DNA of 64,000 nucleotides from Nomia melanderi (lineage: Eukaryota; Arthropoda; Insecta; Hymenoptera; Halictidae): NCBI RefSeq assembly GCF_051020985.1, contig NC_135001.1, forward strand, positions 18,283,896 to 18,347,895, written 5' to 3'. Positions 38,201 through 50,356 of this stretch are shown here, one piece after another; the first letter of the stretch is position 1, and every line of letters begins with the position of its first letter. The translations under genes were made by a program, and so were the position numbers. Under the pieces are notes generated by a model. It saw only the letters and a program-made list of their open reading frames with translations. It did not search any database and was not told the origin of the DNA.

Positions 38201-39232
38201 ACTAAATATTTAAAGTTTTGTTATGAGATAAAAAGAAAGTCCTTTGGATATTAAAATTATTATTCTTTAACGCTGAATATGTCTCATGCTGATTGCTACT
38301 ATGTTCTAAAGATTACTGTGTTATTTTTTCGGATTACTCCCTCCTTTGGAGTATACAGAATCATTCACTGCGGAATCAGATATTTGTTAGAAAAAGTAGA
38401 AAATAAAATGAAGAACGACGATTTAGTTATCGCTATTAACACAAACTATCAGACCAGTTAAAGTGACCCATTCCTGATTTCCTCTTTTTGCAATTACTAA
38501 AAAGACAACAAATGTTTCTCTGGGAAGATATTGAATTGCTTTATCAACGCGCAAACTGAATTGTCTGTCAATAAAAGTCTCAACAGATGCACTCTTGCAG
38601 TTTCTATAGAGGAATATCAAAGTCAGTTGAACTGCTCGGTAGTTTTAATATTAACACATTGCGTATCAGCTGCTTTTTTTAGAAAACTAGATTGTGTGAT
38701 ACAAAAAAAACCTCAAATGTCTTATTGTTCTTTAATAATACATTTTAAACGAATAATCGATTGCAGTAAAATCGACTGCTTCTCAAACGGTGTGGTAATC
38801 AGCCATGTTACGTAGGCAGGTATTTATATAAAAACGAGATTTCTCATTCCCGATATGCAGTGCATTAAATATTACAATGGAAAGTGGTTTCTTAATCGTT
38901 ATGGTGTTATTATACTCAAGGTAAACGATATTACTGCAGAATGATTAATTACTCACTGAACTGATCGCCCATCAGATATTTCCTCAACATTCTGTCTTTT
39001 CCGTTTCTGTCGAGGATCGCCAGAGTGGCGTTTCTGTCTTTGCAATGGAAGTAGGCGTCCCTCCAGGGTGCCGTGCCTGCGCTTAAATAATAGCAGTATC
39101 TTTTCAATCGGAAGAACCCTATGGGACAGGCGAAACGGTTTGTGGGCGCATTCTGCTGGCCGATTCCCAGGTGATTCGTAACTTGTAAATTAATACTGGC
39201 GTTGTACGGTTGTGCCACGAAAGCTGAAATGC
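35247..39232 (-). CDS. C-type-lectin-like secreted protein, 5' (signal peptide) exon not found
   Basis: Exons in gene order: 39232-38957, 37946-37710, 36511-36298, 35454-35247, GT..AG with agreeing phases; about 311 residues plus a missing first exon ending in phase 1. The N-terminal part (AFVAQPYNASINLQ) has an N-glycosylation site and looks like the start of a mature secreted protein. The CTLD has six cysteines (FACPIGF, RYCYY, YFHCK, WHCIT, SPRSC, FVCEV), the long-form pattern, plus WIGG. The usual EPN/QPD and WND calcium/sugar motifs are not present (GRPQTNQ and YKWSPRSC occupy those places), so carbohydrate binding may be lost or unconventional. Exon 3 encodes a Lys/Arg/Gln-rich tail with QQQRRRRYW, a possible furin-type site. 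The last exon ends ASEEVLRKP and stop. An alternative start at 39260 without the intron (MKLISLDFSG) gives a poor signal peptide. Confidence 0.85.
35967..36205. mobile_element. TTAA MITE, family C copy 2
   Basis: A 239-bp element, reverse orientation relative to the copy at 115-351 and alignable along at least its first 90 bp. TTAA at both ends, with inverted termini TTAACACGTTGAAT and ATTCGACGTGTTAA. It lies in the lectin intron between exons at 35454 and 36298. Confidence 0.75.
36630..36855. mobile_element. TTAA MITE, family D-like copy 2
   Basis: A 226-bp segment with ends TTAACCCTTAGCACTCC and inverted AGTTCAAAGGGTTAA. It lies in the lectin intron between exons at 36511 and 37710. The interior is diverged from copy 1, so family membership rests on the termini. 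Confidence 0.55.
38436..38654. mobile_element. TTAA MITE, family B copy 3
   Basis: A 219-bp element with TTAA at both ends in the lectin intron between 37946 and 38957. Nearly collinear with 18253-18470 (shared CTTTTTGCAATTA, AAAAGACAACAAATG, GATGCACTCTTGCAG, CTGCTCGGTAG blocks). Confidence 0.8.
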
Positions 39233-39365
39233 CTGAAAAATCCAGTGAAATTAATTTCATTTTATCCGGAACACTCGATTAAATGGAGGTGAACTTTTGC
39301 TTTTGTTTTAGGGGGAAAACGTGAATGAATGATTAAGTTTCTACGTAATTAAGGATGATATATGT

Positions 39366-39914
39366 ATACCTATATACTCCCGCATAATACGGCAGTATAA
39401 CGCGGTTTGAGAATTGGGAAAAAGCCTCATATAACACGGCATCCTAGAACTCCGTTTCAATCTAACCGTTCTACGGGGATTTCTCTAATTCTCAAACCGT
39501 GTTAAAGTTTTCAAGAGCAAAATTCGAAATTAGAGAAATTCCCGTACAAGATGGAACGAAACGGAAGTTTTTAAGTGTGCGGAATATCTCATTGGAAATT
39601 TTTCAGTTGAGCGTGTACGTCGTACCAGACTTTCCCGCAGAGTTTTGAAATTTCTTAGAATCTGAAATCCTGGTTTTGTTCGTGGAGTGTTCAGTACATT
39701 TTAGAACATTGTGTTTTCTTTTTACTACATTATACATAGATTAATATTTTTCGGTTATTATTAATCTTTTTCTAGAAATGGCAATTATGTTTTTCTAATT
39801 TTTGGAACCTAACTCCCTTTTTCGCACTAGTTCCTTGTTTCGTGTAACACGGATTCACATAACACGATAGTTTTATAGGAACGTAACAACTGCGTTATAC
39901 GGGAGTTACCTGTA
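39366..39914. mobile_element. Roughly 550-bp TIR element
   Basis: Left end TATACTCCCGCATAATACGG and right end CGTTATACGGGAGTTACC form an imperfect inverted repeat with TA at the edges. Inside, GCGGTTTGAGAATT and AATTCTCAAACCGTG form a second inverted pair about 90 bp apart. It resembles a decayed Tc1/mariner-like non-autonomous element; the superfamily is uncertain. Confidence 0.5.
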
Positions 39915-40379
39915 TTCAAATGAACTGTGACTTCCGAAAAGTAGTGATAGCGATTCAGTTTTTCACTAAATACAATATAGAGACGTCTGCAGATAATTCC
40001 AATTATAGTAAAAGAAAAAGTACTATGTTATTTCTTCAAGTGTACTCTTTTTGAAATGTTAAATTTAACGAAGTATAATATAGTATATACTATACTCGGA
40101 AAGTACAAAATGAAATCGAAATGATTATTACATAACGTTATATAAATGTTATTATCATCGTGATAACGTACGAATATAAATGAGTATAATATATAAACAA
40201 TATTCTGAAGAATATCATAATTACCCAATTAACATTAACATTTCCGTTTCTAACCTGTTGTCTTCTATCATTACTGGAAGACGTTTGTGTCGCTTCGAGC
40301 GCGTTCTCGTTAGATTACCTTTAGCATAGGCGCAACGCTACAAGCTAAACCATAAAAACGCCTATAACTGAAGAAGAAG

Positions 40380-40800
40380 GTCAGAAGTTACGACCACGTG
40401 GCACAAAGGCACTCGCGCGGTTTACGTTTCGCCGCATAATATCGTAGATGCATCTAGTCGCCGGTGAATACAGTGAACCGTAAGTAAGAAATTTCTTACG
40501 TCACGCGTTACGGTAATGTGCAGTGGCATCGTAAGTAGTTCAGTGTTACGGTGATTCTCACGCAATTCTTTCTTTCCTCCCGCGGCGCCCCCTTTTACGG
40601 GGACATTCCCCATAGAATCGGATAAAATATCGAGCCGTGAATAAGCAGACGCTCCGCTTCTGATCACTTCTAGCCGGTTCAGTTGTGTCTGTCGTCCTTG
40701 ATCGTTATTTAATGATTATGCAATCGTAACACCGTTACGGATGAACTGGTATTCGATGGTTGCATCGCGCGGTTGGAAGAAAGGACAATGGCAGACATCG
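40380..40800 (-). promoter_or_regulatory. GC-richer island, possible lectin promoter / 5' UTR
   Basis: A CpG-containing island about 1.2 kb upstream of the first recognised lectin exon and in the right position for its promoter. A consensus donor (GTGAC|GTAAGA near 40507-40517 on the minus strand) could end a 5' UTR exon. The minus-strand frame open across 40422-40667 has no signal peptide and its phase does not fit the lectin exon at 39232, so I do not call it coding. Assignment to the lectin is inference from position. Confidence 0.3.
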
Positions 40801-40867
40801 ACCAATTTTTAACGTGGCAGGAAACGAAAGCTTCTTCTTTCAGAACATGATTCTACGTGTTTCAGCA

Positions 40868-41100
40868 CTAACACTACCAGGCGAGTCAAAATGACCCATT
40901 CGTGATTTCTTCTTTTTACAATTATTAACACTAGAACTACCGAGCATTTAATACGATTGATATGTAATCCCTATAGAAATGGTAACAATAGATTACTTTC
41001 TGTTTCTTCGGATATTTATTGTAGATACCTATTGTTGAATTAACTGTGTTTTCGTTTTTTCTAAAGCTGTCATTTCCATTTAATTTCGTTTTAGTGTCAG
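40868..41100. mobile_element. Two family B MITE copies, one inserted in the other
   Basis: 40868-40924 matches the left 60 bp of family B (GCGAGTCAAAATGACCCATT ... CAATTATTAA). A second B element begins at that TTAA (40925, AACACTAGAACTACCGAGC) and is recognisable to about 41100; its right end is degraded. In other copies the host sequence continues directly past the same position. Confidence 0.55.
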
Positions 41101-43743
41101 TTGCAGTCTCATTTTTAAAAGAATACTTTTGAATTTGGGAGAAGTACAAGAAAATTCGCTTCAGTTTTCAGATTCCATGAATCGATACATTATGTTTACA
41201 TAAATATTCACATTCTATTAATCCTTTCTATACTTTAGTCTACAATATAATCAAATGTTTCCATTTTATCACTTTCTTAAGTGAATATTACTTCTATTTA
41301 ATTTTGTCTGAATATCTACTATTTAGAATGTTCGACCGAACCATGTAAGTTTCAGTCATTTCAAAATATAATAAAATGTTTTTTCATATTAAAACATAAC
41401 ACAGCCTGTAACTTTGACAGCTGTTTTTACACTCTCGCTATGCACGATGGTTGATAAAAAGAAATCCATGTCAAATACTTTTGTAACAACTACTTTTCAG
41501 TCGAAGTGTCGTCAGAATTGTCACGTCGGTATGTTCCGTTGTAAGCGTTATCACTGTTCGTAATATAAATATATCAATATTGCTGGAATTAGTGTCAGGC
41601 CAATGTCATAAATAATACTGAAAAGATTATTTGCACGTGTAAGATTTAAGTATCGTGTGAAAGGATATGTTCATCTTCCTTATATAAGAAGCCCATCGTT
41701 ATGAAGGTTAATAGTCTCTGGTATTTATTAACAGTTGTGTCACAATCTATTCTAAAAGAAATATATGATCCCTAAGTACTTTAGTTTTCCCCATAACTCA
41801 CTATTATTCCATTGACTCGTTAATACATGAAGACTCTCATTCAGAGTTAGACATCGTATGAATTGTTTCTAATAAATATCTGTCGCAGATGATTAGTCGA
41901 ATGAATTTTTGTCAATATTTCATGTAGACAATTGTTAAAAATTGTTTCAAGAAATAATTTTACTTATGCATCGTTCAATGTATTATTTGTTATTCTTATC
42001 TATTTTCTGCTGCCATTAATTTTGTTTCAGTTCTTTTAGAGAACTTTGTTACATGGCGGAGAATAATTTTCAATTATATTTCTTGTTTTCATAAGTACAA
42101 TATCTCGCAGAAAATATACACTTTCAACTTCTTTTTCTTATGTTTATTAAACACTATAGTATTTCAGCTAAATACCTATTTTCACTTGCTTTTTAATAGA
42201 ATTTCCAAAGTAGATCAACTGATTAAATTTCTTGAACGGTACTGATTATAAAGATTCAGAAAAGGACACGAGATCTTCTTTAAATTATTTCCAAATATTA
42301 GAGCATCATTAATAGCCTTGTATCATAAAAGAGATTTCAAACGTACGAATATAAAATCGATTCCAATTCTATATATTTAATATTAAATATAATTCATCTT
42401 CTTTTCATTCACTACTACAAATTTACTAATCTGTTTTAAATTCGAATATTTCATTATTACTGTGCGTTCCATTTTTGCCAGAAAAACGGCACAAATCGCT
42501 GCAAGAAATGTCCGACGTTTCGACGATAGAAAAACTTACGATCATTTGAAAATTAAACGGTTAATTCATTTTCAAAGGTCACTTCATCGCCTGATAATTA
42601 GCGTTGCGGTAGTTATTGAAAACAGTGGCGCGAATGAGAACGGTAATTGTTACGCAGAACAGTAGTAATAACAATGAAGGGAGGAAACTATCGTTGCCTT
42701 CTGCAACTGGCTCATCGGGTAGCCATGGCGCTCAACTAAGCATTGCACCATTCACTCTCAAGTGTTAATGCGAATTAAACTTCCGCGTATCGTGAAGTGT
42801 ACCTAACCCAGTTGAATGCGTTTGATGTTGTCCGTTTCGCGGAGAGTGAGTGATATCATCTGAGAAACTACTTGTGCAGCGCATCGGTTTCAACGGTGTG
42901 CTCATCCGTATATGATAATCAGTATGGGGAAAAAGTGCAAATGCAATTAAACCGTGCATGCTTTTCTGTTCGTCGAGGACGAACTTAATGAAACTGCTTT
43001 ACATGTCATTAACTGCTATCATACTCTCGTAGTTACAGGGTACTCTATTTATTTTCGCTACCATAAACGTTTCTATTGTTCTTTAGTATACTATACTTTC
43101 AATATATATCATATTGGTATTATATTACAACATGCAGCGTGTCTCAGGAACTCTGCACACTTAAAGTATCTTGGTTAGAGTGTTATTATGTTCAATGTGA
43201 AGAGTGAAATCTTAAAGCTGCTCTTGAACCATGTTATTTTAGCTAATAAGATTTCCGATCGAATCGCTAGCAGCAGAATAGTCTGAACTGATCACGCTTC
43301 ATGGTCCACCCTGTATATTGAGCGATATTTGAGTATTTCTATGTAGGAAGCTCGTTACCTCTTCCGTGGGTGTTGAATCTGACAAGTATGTATGCTACTT
43401 AGTGTAATTGGCGTCCGAAGAAAGAGCATGGAGGCTGCTCTTATAGCAAAACATGTCCGCCAGTATAATAATATGTTGTAAAACTTGAAAATATGAATTT
43501 TAGGGTTCCCCATTCTCACTTCCTTTAGCTTCTTCATTATTTAATTAGCGTGTTTCTCCACTTTGTAGAATTGAAGGTAACTTTGAAGAATCTCAAAAAG
43601 TCTAAATTATCAATAGGTTATAGAAACATTTACAACGGTGGAATTAAGTGTTTGAAAGAATAGGAAAGCAACTGAAGAAACAGTAGTTTACGTAGACAAT
43701 GATTCTTCAATCCAATGCTACAATACATTTGTACTTTGATCTT
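41100..43743. other. Intergenic, no gene recognised
   Basis: AT-rich with a slightly GC-richer part at 42.45-42.95 kb. Isolated TACAGGGT-type ends near 43035 and 43315 may be remnants of a TA-specific element. Confidence 0.5.
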
Positions 43744-43990
43744 TTAACCAGTTAACTGCGTCCGACGAGTATATACATAATCTTCAAACGCAAAACGGTA
43801 CTAATTTCTTCAACGATTAATTATTTATTTTTTCAGATGAACGTGTAATTCTTTTTCGGTTCGTTTTAGTCCATCGTAGAATGTATTATAGGAGCATTTG
43901 CCTTGCCTTTGAAGAGTACACGCTTTATTGTTCGCTTTTATTGCGCGCACAGTGAGAGATTTTTCAAATTAAATTCCACAGTTACTATTT
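43744..43990. mobile_element. TTAA MITE, family A copy 2
   Basis: Left end TTAACCAGTTAACTGCG with TTAA intact. The interior is collinear with copy 1. The right end stops in CCACAGTTAC, so the terminal repeat is degraded. Confidence 0.75.
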
Positions 43991-45126
43991 TCCAGTGCTG
44001 TTCGAAATCAAGTGTTGGTCTGATTTCCATTTGAAATCGAAACTGTGTAATAATGCCTAAAATAAGGACAATGCTTCTCATGATTGTTAAAGAATCGAAA
44101 AAATAACGGAATAACAAAAATATTCGTATTTAAATCTGCTGTCGTTTAAAATATTGGCTGTCACGTTATTCACTATATATAAATGTGCTTAAATATTTTT
44201 TCAAAGGATTAAAATCTCAACGATGATAAACAATTTGCAAAAAACACTCAAAATATATCCGTACAAAATGCGCTAAAAAACGAATTCCTGTTGTCAAATT
44301 GTTCCAATAAACGGGAAAAGTGAGTTGGCCTCCAGGTTTAATATTTTTTGCACATTGGTGTCAGTCGCGGTGTTAAATGACGTGGTATTTAACACTTAGG
44401 CGATCGCCTAAAAAAGACTATGACTATAACCTTTCTCATTAATCTCTGTTGAATTCATTTAACTGATTTTAGTAGAAACTTCGTTTTGTAAAAGTAAGAA
44501 AAGTACTTGAATTCCAAATAACCATGACTCAAGACTTACTAAATAACAGAAGAAGGAATAAACAGAATAAATAGTGAGAGATTTCCTTATTTGGTTGGTG
44601 AAGTGTTAAATATCAATTTCAATCTGTTCCTGAATTCAACAATTCGCAATAGTTTACCAATCAGTAGGCAGCAGCCAATAATTGCTTCGCGTGAGAATGC
44701 TCTTTTCACGTTCCGTTGGACGGATTATAGTTTGTTTTTTTGTGCGGAAGAACGAAATTTCAAGCACAAAACAGATTCGAAGCGTTCGAGCACGTGAGCA
44801 TGGTGGAATAAAACAAGCAGTCTTCGTTCCCACGGAATCTCGAATTCTGCTGAGTGAAATTTGCATTCGCTGGATGGCTTTCGGGAACACGTTTTATTCA
44901 TACGTTTCCCTTTTCACGGGCCATAGACACGATACGGAGCGGCGGTGTCCTATTTTTTTTCGCGCCGTTCATTCACGATTACGCCAGAGCGGTGTCGTTA
45001 ATATTTCTACACGTACACGCCGCAGACATTCAATGCAAATTCATCGTCCGATGAGTACCTATGGAGCAAGTGGATCTATTCGCTTCGAGACGTATTATGA
45101 CAAATAAGCAGTCGATACAATCGATG

Positions 45127-45531
45127 TTATCGCTAGAACTACCGAGTATTTAACCAGTTAACTGTGGAATTTAATTTCAGAAACCTCTCAGTGACGTATA
45201 TACTCGTCAAACGAAGTTAAAATGTACCTATAATACATTTTGACGAGAAACTAAAGCAAAACGAAGAAGAATTGCATGTTCATTTGGAAAAAATAAACGG
45301 TTTATCATTGAAAGGATTAATATCATCTTGATTTTAATACGATTGATAAGTATTCCTTACAATAATTGTAACAATGGATTATTTTTAGTTCCTTCAGACG
45401 TTCATTATACTATTCAAATGAAGCTATTTTCAAAATCATTTCGAATATTCAGTGCTTTGGAAATATCAATAGTTCCGAAACAAACAAACCGAAACCGGTC
45501 ATTTTGACTGGCACAATAGTTCTAGTGTTAA
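45127..45531. mobile_element. Family B MITE copy 5, split by a family A element
   Basis: Left terminus CTAGAACTACCGAGTAT (first TTAA mutated to TTAT), right terminus CACAATAGTTCTAGTGTTAA with TTAA at 45528-45531. The body is interrupted at a TTAA by 45150-45337. Removing the insert restores collinearity with the copy starting at 40925 (GAGCATTTAATACGATTGAT). Confidence 0.75.
45150..45337. mobile_element. TTAA MITE, family A copy 3, nested in family B
   Basis: Begins TTAACCAGTTAACTGTGG and ends at TTAA (45334-45337). It contains the family A interior (GAAGAATTGCATGTTCATTTGG). The terminal inverted repeat at its right end is missing by about 35 bp compared with the copy at 46259-46476. Confidence 0.7.
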
Positions 45532-46258
45532 CACATTATTGAGCGGTCACGAGTTAATTCGTGTTTGAACTTGCATTAGCCGTTTCAATGTTTAAACCCA
45601 GGTCAATATAAAATATTGCAAGAGCAAAATATTCGGAGTTATATAAAATATACGTCTAAAGTTTCATTTCAATTCATTATGTATAAAGAGAGTACATTGA
45701 AGTTTATTTAGATTGCTTCACTTTCATGTTTAATTACGGAATCATAACTGGTGATATGGGATAGCTTATGCGCAAAATTTGTCGTCAACAATTTGTTAAC
45801 GCCCCGTCCGCGTCTACCAGTCGTGCGCATCGGAATAATTCGAAAGCAATTCCAAAGTTTTACGCGCGTGAACTCATTATACCTTCTATGCATAAATTGA
45901 TGATTTTTTCAACTCTTCTATTCCTTATGCAACGCTTGTCAGGTATTTACAGCCGTCAACGTATTTGCTAAAACACCTTGAATATTTATCTCAGAGTGAT
46001 TGGCGTGCCTTTTACGTCTGTTACTCACTAACACGCCGATTAACTGATTTAACCCTTTATGGTACAGAATTCCTGTGATACGAAAGAAATGTTTTTTTCT
46101 TCCTTCTTTTCAATTGAAGTTTAGTGATCTAAGGAGCTAAGATGGATTAATTGGTTTCTGTTTTCAGATAACTTTGCTTTCGTTGTTTACGAGTTTTAAA
46201 TCGTACAAATTTTTACGTAGATAACTATTAACATTAATGTTTATTAACTTTGACATGT

Positions 46259-46476
46259 TTCAATCTGTTAACTGTGGAATCTAGTTTGACAAATCTCTCG
46301 TTTTGCGCGCAATTAAATAAAAAAATGAAGGGTATATTTCAATGAAAAACCAAAATAAGACAAAGAAGAATTACATGTTTATATAAAAAAAATAAAGAAT
46401 TCATCGTTGACGGAATTAGTATTATTTCAAGTTTCAAGATGACTTGTATACTCGTCAAACGCAGTTAACTGGTTAA
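46259..46476. mobile_element. TTAA MITE, family A copy 4
   Basis: Inverted orientation relative to copies 1 and 2. Left CTGTTAACTGTGGAATC, right CGCAGTTAACTGGTTAA with TTAA intact. The interior includes AAAAGAAGAATTACATG-type sequence shared with the other copies. Confidence 0.75.
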
Positions 46477-49400
46477 TTTTCTTTCTGCTTCTTTTAATAT
46501 TATTTGACACATAACACAATTTTTTGTGTTCTTTCATATTATGTATTGCGTTTTTACTTCTCTTAATCATTCTTAACAATTTTGCTATTAAATTTATGAT
46601 TTCTGTGATGACAAAGTATTAGTATTCTGATGCCAGCATTTCTCAGTTTAATATTCTGTCAGTTTACAGTTCAACGTCCCATGTTTCATTTTAATATCAG
46701 AATAAAGTAGATTATAGCCAAGTATAATGAAATATACTGAACATAAGGAAATTGCATAAGTACCCGCTGACCCAGTGCGCGTGATTTCATCTATTCGGTT
46801 TAATCATTCAGTTTACCACTTTGAAATCGGAAAGTATGATTTTTATCGTTATCATCGCTTGAAACCGTAGATTATATGGTACAGTAAGTATAATGAATTT
46901 TTTATTGCTCCAACTAAAACGTCAGAACTTCTTATCTCTAACGAGGATAGAATATAAATGCGCAGTGATTTCGTACTTTCGAATCTAACATTGGAAGTTC
47001 AGGAATTATAGAAATCGATGAGATTTATATTTTGTCAAGTATGGAATATATTATTATTTAAATGTATATGTATTAAAATACTAAAACAAAAGATGATACA
47101 TAATAATATATTAAAATAAAAATATTAAAAATAAAATAAAATAATTAGATAATATATTGAAAACACGATATTTATTATCAAATATGCCTATTAGTTTTGG
47201 GGTAGCATATACAGGGAAAAGTTGTTCGGAATCACATATTTCAAGGTCACTGAAATCAACATTTATTCACAATATCACACACACAAATCAATTCACGATA
47301 TTCACCAGAACTACACTATTCACGTACTGAAATCAGTTCATAAATAAAAATTTTGTAAGTAGTAATCTGCACAACTCTAAGCACTACTCACCATATGTAG
47401 TACTAATTCACGTTATCATATTTTTTTCTTATATTACTGTTAATATTTTTTTACACTTCTCAGTTAAATTTGTCGCGGAATCGGAATGTTGAACGCATTT
47501 TATCGCGGTTTTACAAGGTCGAGTGGCAATAACGTTTTCTTACCTATTGTCAATATTCATGAACAGGTGAATATTTATGATACACAGTTTCGTTCAAAAG
47601 TTGTCGACTTTCAAACCGGCTCACGCGTTAAATGACCGACAGATATTGACATTAGATGCTTTCAGGTTAGTGCAATACCTGAACTTTGATAAAGGTATGC
47701 CAATTTTTGCGACTCGAATCCCGTAATTGCACACTGACACGTTAATCGCCACATCAGTCTAGTAAGAAAAATTTGAATAAAGTATTTCTAATTTCAACTT
47801 TACTTCAACTGATACTCTATAATATGCGTGCTCTACTATCTCTGTATAATTTTCTGATTGTAAAATTACGATACATTCATTCGCTACTATATACGAGTTA
47901 CAGTTATAAAGCGGTAGTTAGTTATAAAGCGGTTGAGAATTAATATTTCCGATGAATCTTTAAGAGTTTAAAAATCTATCATAATTATTAATTTTGAAAG
48001 TTTTCACTTCTATTTCGTTATATAAAGCGTTTCGCTTGTTCGCGACTTTTATGATCGTTAGTGCAGCGGACGACGTGTAAACAATTTTCCTGCGATCGCG
48101 AGACTCGCAGTGCATCCATGTGGATGATGAATACATGAATAAACTGACCGCTGATTCTCCCACGATTTTTACTTTCAGCCGTTCACGAGAGAAATGTAGG
48201 TTATACGTGGCACAAGGTTGAGTTTTGCACTTGTTGCACGTAATTGTTTCATGTCTCCCGTAACTTTTAAAATTGTTTCTTAGACGTTGCTTGTTTGCGC
48301 TTAACAAGCTCCGAGCGTTCCGTGCAAATATTTCCTTAAGATTCCTTTCGAATAATAGCATCTACTTTACGACACTGCTCTTGGAATCATAATAATGATT
48401 CAAGATTTCCTATGTTAAATTACGTTGTAACAACGTTTTCGTTTCTGGTCGATGTTTCAACACAAGTCTCTCGTTTAATCATATTATTTTTCTTGATATA
48501 CATGAATTTAGTTTTGCATGTTTCGTTTAAAAATTCGAGACAACTTTGATTAGTTTGAATATAATTCGACTACATTTGTAATTGTACAGTTGTGCAGTTA
48601 TGAAACGAATATGTACATATAAAGCTTCTCATGGTAATTCATAATGAAATGGGGAAATTTAAGGATTTCAAGACTTTAGATTGTTCTGATATTTCATCCC
48701 TCTTGTGTTATAAAACAACGATATTATATCGCGATATTGTATTGTGATATGATATTATAATATCAGTCGTATAATTTATGTGCACGTGTTCATAATTTTC
48801 GTTTGAAATCATTTCTGTTAGATCACGAAGGCCATTGACAGTTTTCTATTGGGAATTTAGTCAATTATAGAAAGAAATATTTCACGCGAGAACTGGTTTT
48901 AGATACGACTGTCGAGGATTTCATAAGAGGTCTATAAATTGCGTCCCTGGTATGTTGCGTTACTATTAGCGTAGATTTGTAGAATCAGATGATTCTTTAA
49001 ATTCCGAACGCAATAACGCAGACTTCAGTTCTTTTATTTGTCGACACGACGGAAAGAAACGGACTTGATTTCTGAGGAGAAGTTACGGTTTGGTATAAAT
49101 TGATCACTTCGTGTTTTGAATATAAATTGAAACATTTCAATAAATAAGGTTTAATTGGAATTGTTTCAGTATTCCACAGAAATACTAGATACTACAGAAA
49201 TACAACACTGACTTTCTACAAATGAAGAAGAAATTGATCTGTTTTAGCAGAATAATCCCTTAATGATTGGGTGAAAGCTGCATCGAGTTCTAATTTCAAA
49301 CCTGTAGTAAAATCTATGTAGCACTCAATTAAAAAAGGAAAGAAATTCTTAATGCGCACTACTTTCCACTGACATCTGTATACGAATCATTTACTCCAGT

Positions 49401-50160
49401 TAAACAACAGTAGAAATCAATTTTCCGAGAGCACTGTACAAAATAATATTAGACTAAATTTAAGTACAATGCAATAGACCAAAAATTGAACCCTAGATAA
49501 CTAAACTTAAATTAGTATTACTATGTAACTAATAATTAATAATAATTCCACTTATAGATTGCGAATTAAAGACACGAATATTTTTATATTTCTTCTATTT
49601 ATTTCAAACAAAATGGCACAACTTCAGAGGTATATCATTACATTTTAATTAAAAAATAGAAAAACGTACCAATTAACGTTCGTAGTTTTGGCAGATGTTA
49701 AAAATGTAAATTTGAATTCGTAAAAGTGGCGGAACTCGGCAATTCACACAAATGTTCATTTATATATGGTTAAGGTACAATGTCAAATTTAAATGTTTCG
49801 TCTATTACATTATAAAACATATAAATTATATATAAAACTAAAATATTATATATATAATTATATATAAATGAAAAATTGTTCTAAGTGTCAACAATTTGTT
49901 TAAGTTTTCTATGACTATTTTCTGATGAATAGATTACGGATGTTTATGAAAATTTTCAAAATCATTATTAGAAAAAGGAATAGAAACTAGCTTCTCCTGA
50001 TACCTATTATGGAAAACACTGTTTTCTTATTTTATTTACTTTTATTCCTTACTATGTTACAATAAATAATACTTTCATCGAAAACGTCCGTTAATTCATT
50101 CAATTTTACTTGATTTTAACGAACGGTCATTTCGAACTTCGTTTCAAGTAATTTCCAGTA
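46477..50160. other. Intergenic, no gene recognised
   Basis: AT-rich. A GC-richer patch at about 48.03-48.33 kb contains a 133-codon minus-strand frame with no recognisable domain and no splice context. Confidence 0.5.
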
Positions 50161-50356
50161 TTAACCCGTTAATTGTGGAATTAAGTTTCAAAATCTCTCG
50201 TTTTGCGTGCAATGAAATAAAAAAATGATGAAAAAAAATCAAAACAAAACACAGAAGAATTACATGTTTCAAATTGTTTTTTATGTGAAAAAATGAAGAA
50301 TTCATCGTTAAAGAAATTAGTATCATTTCAAGCTTTAAGATGAACTAACTGGTCAA
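50161..50356. mobile_element. TTAA MITE, family A copy 5
   Basis: Left TTAACCCGTTAATTGTGG. Shares AAATCTCTCGTTTTGCGTGC and GAAGAATTACATGTTT with the other A copies. The right end is degraded (AACTAACTGGTCAATG) and lacks the GTATACTCGTC block. Confidence 0.65.

Noticed and set aside
40422..40667. Frame upstream of the lectin as its signal-peptide exon
   Set aside because: No hydrophobic leader, and its best donor is in phase 0 while the lectin exon at 39232 needs phase 1.
43035..43315. TACAGGGT motifs as ends of a mariner-like element
   Set aside because: Only about 8 bp agree between the two ends, so no convincing inverted repeat.
44682..45107. 141-codon plus-strand open frame
   Set aside because: In a GC-richer patch, no ATG start at its beginning, no recognisable domain or splice context, and it is overlapped by equally long frames in other phases.
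47960..48361. 133-codon minus-strand open frame
   Set aside because: No recognisable family or splice signals; composition compatible with chance in a GC-richer patch.
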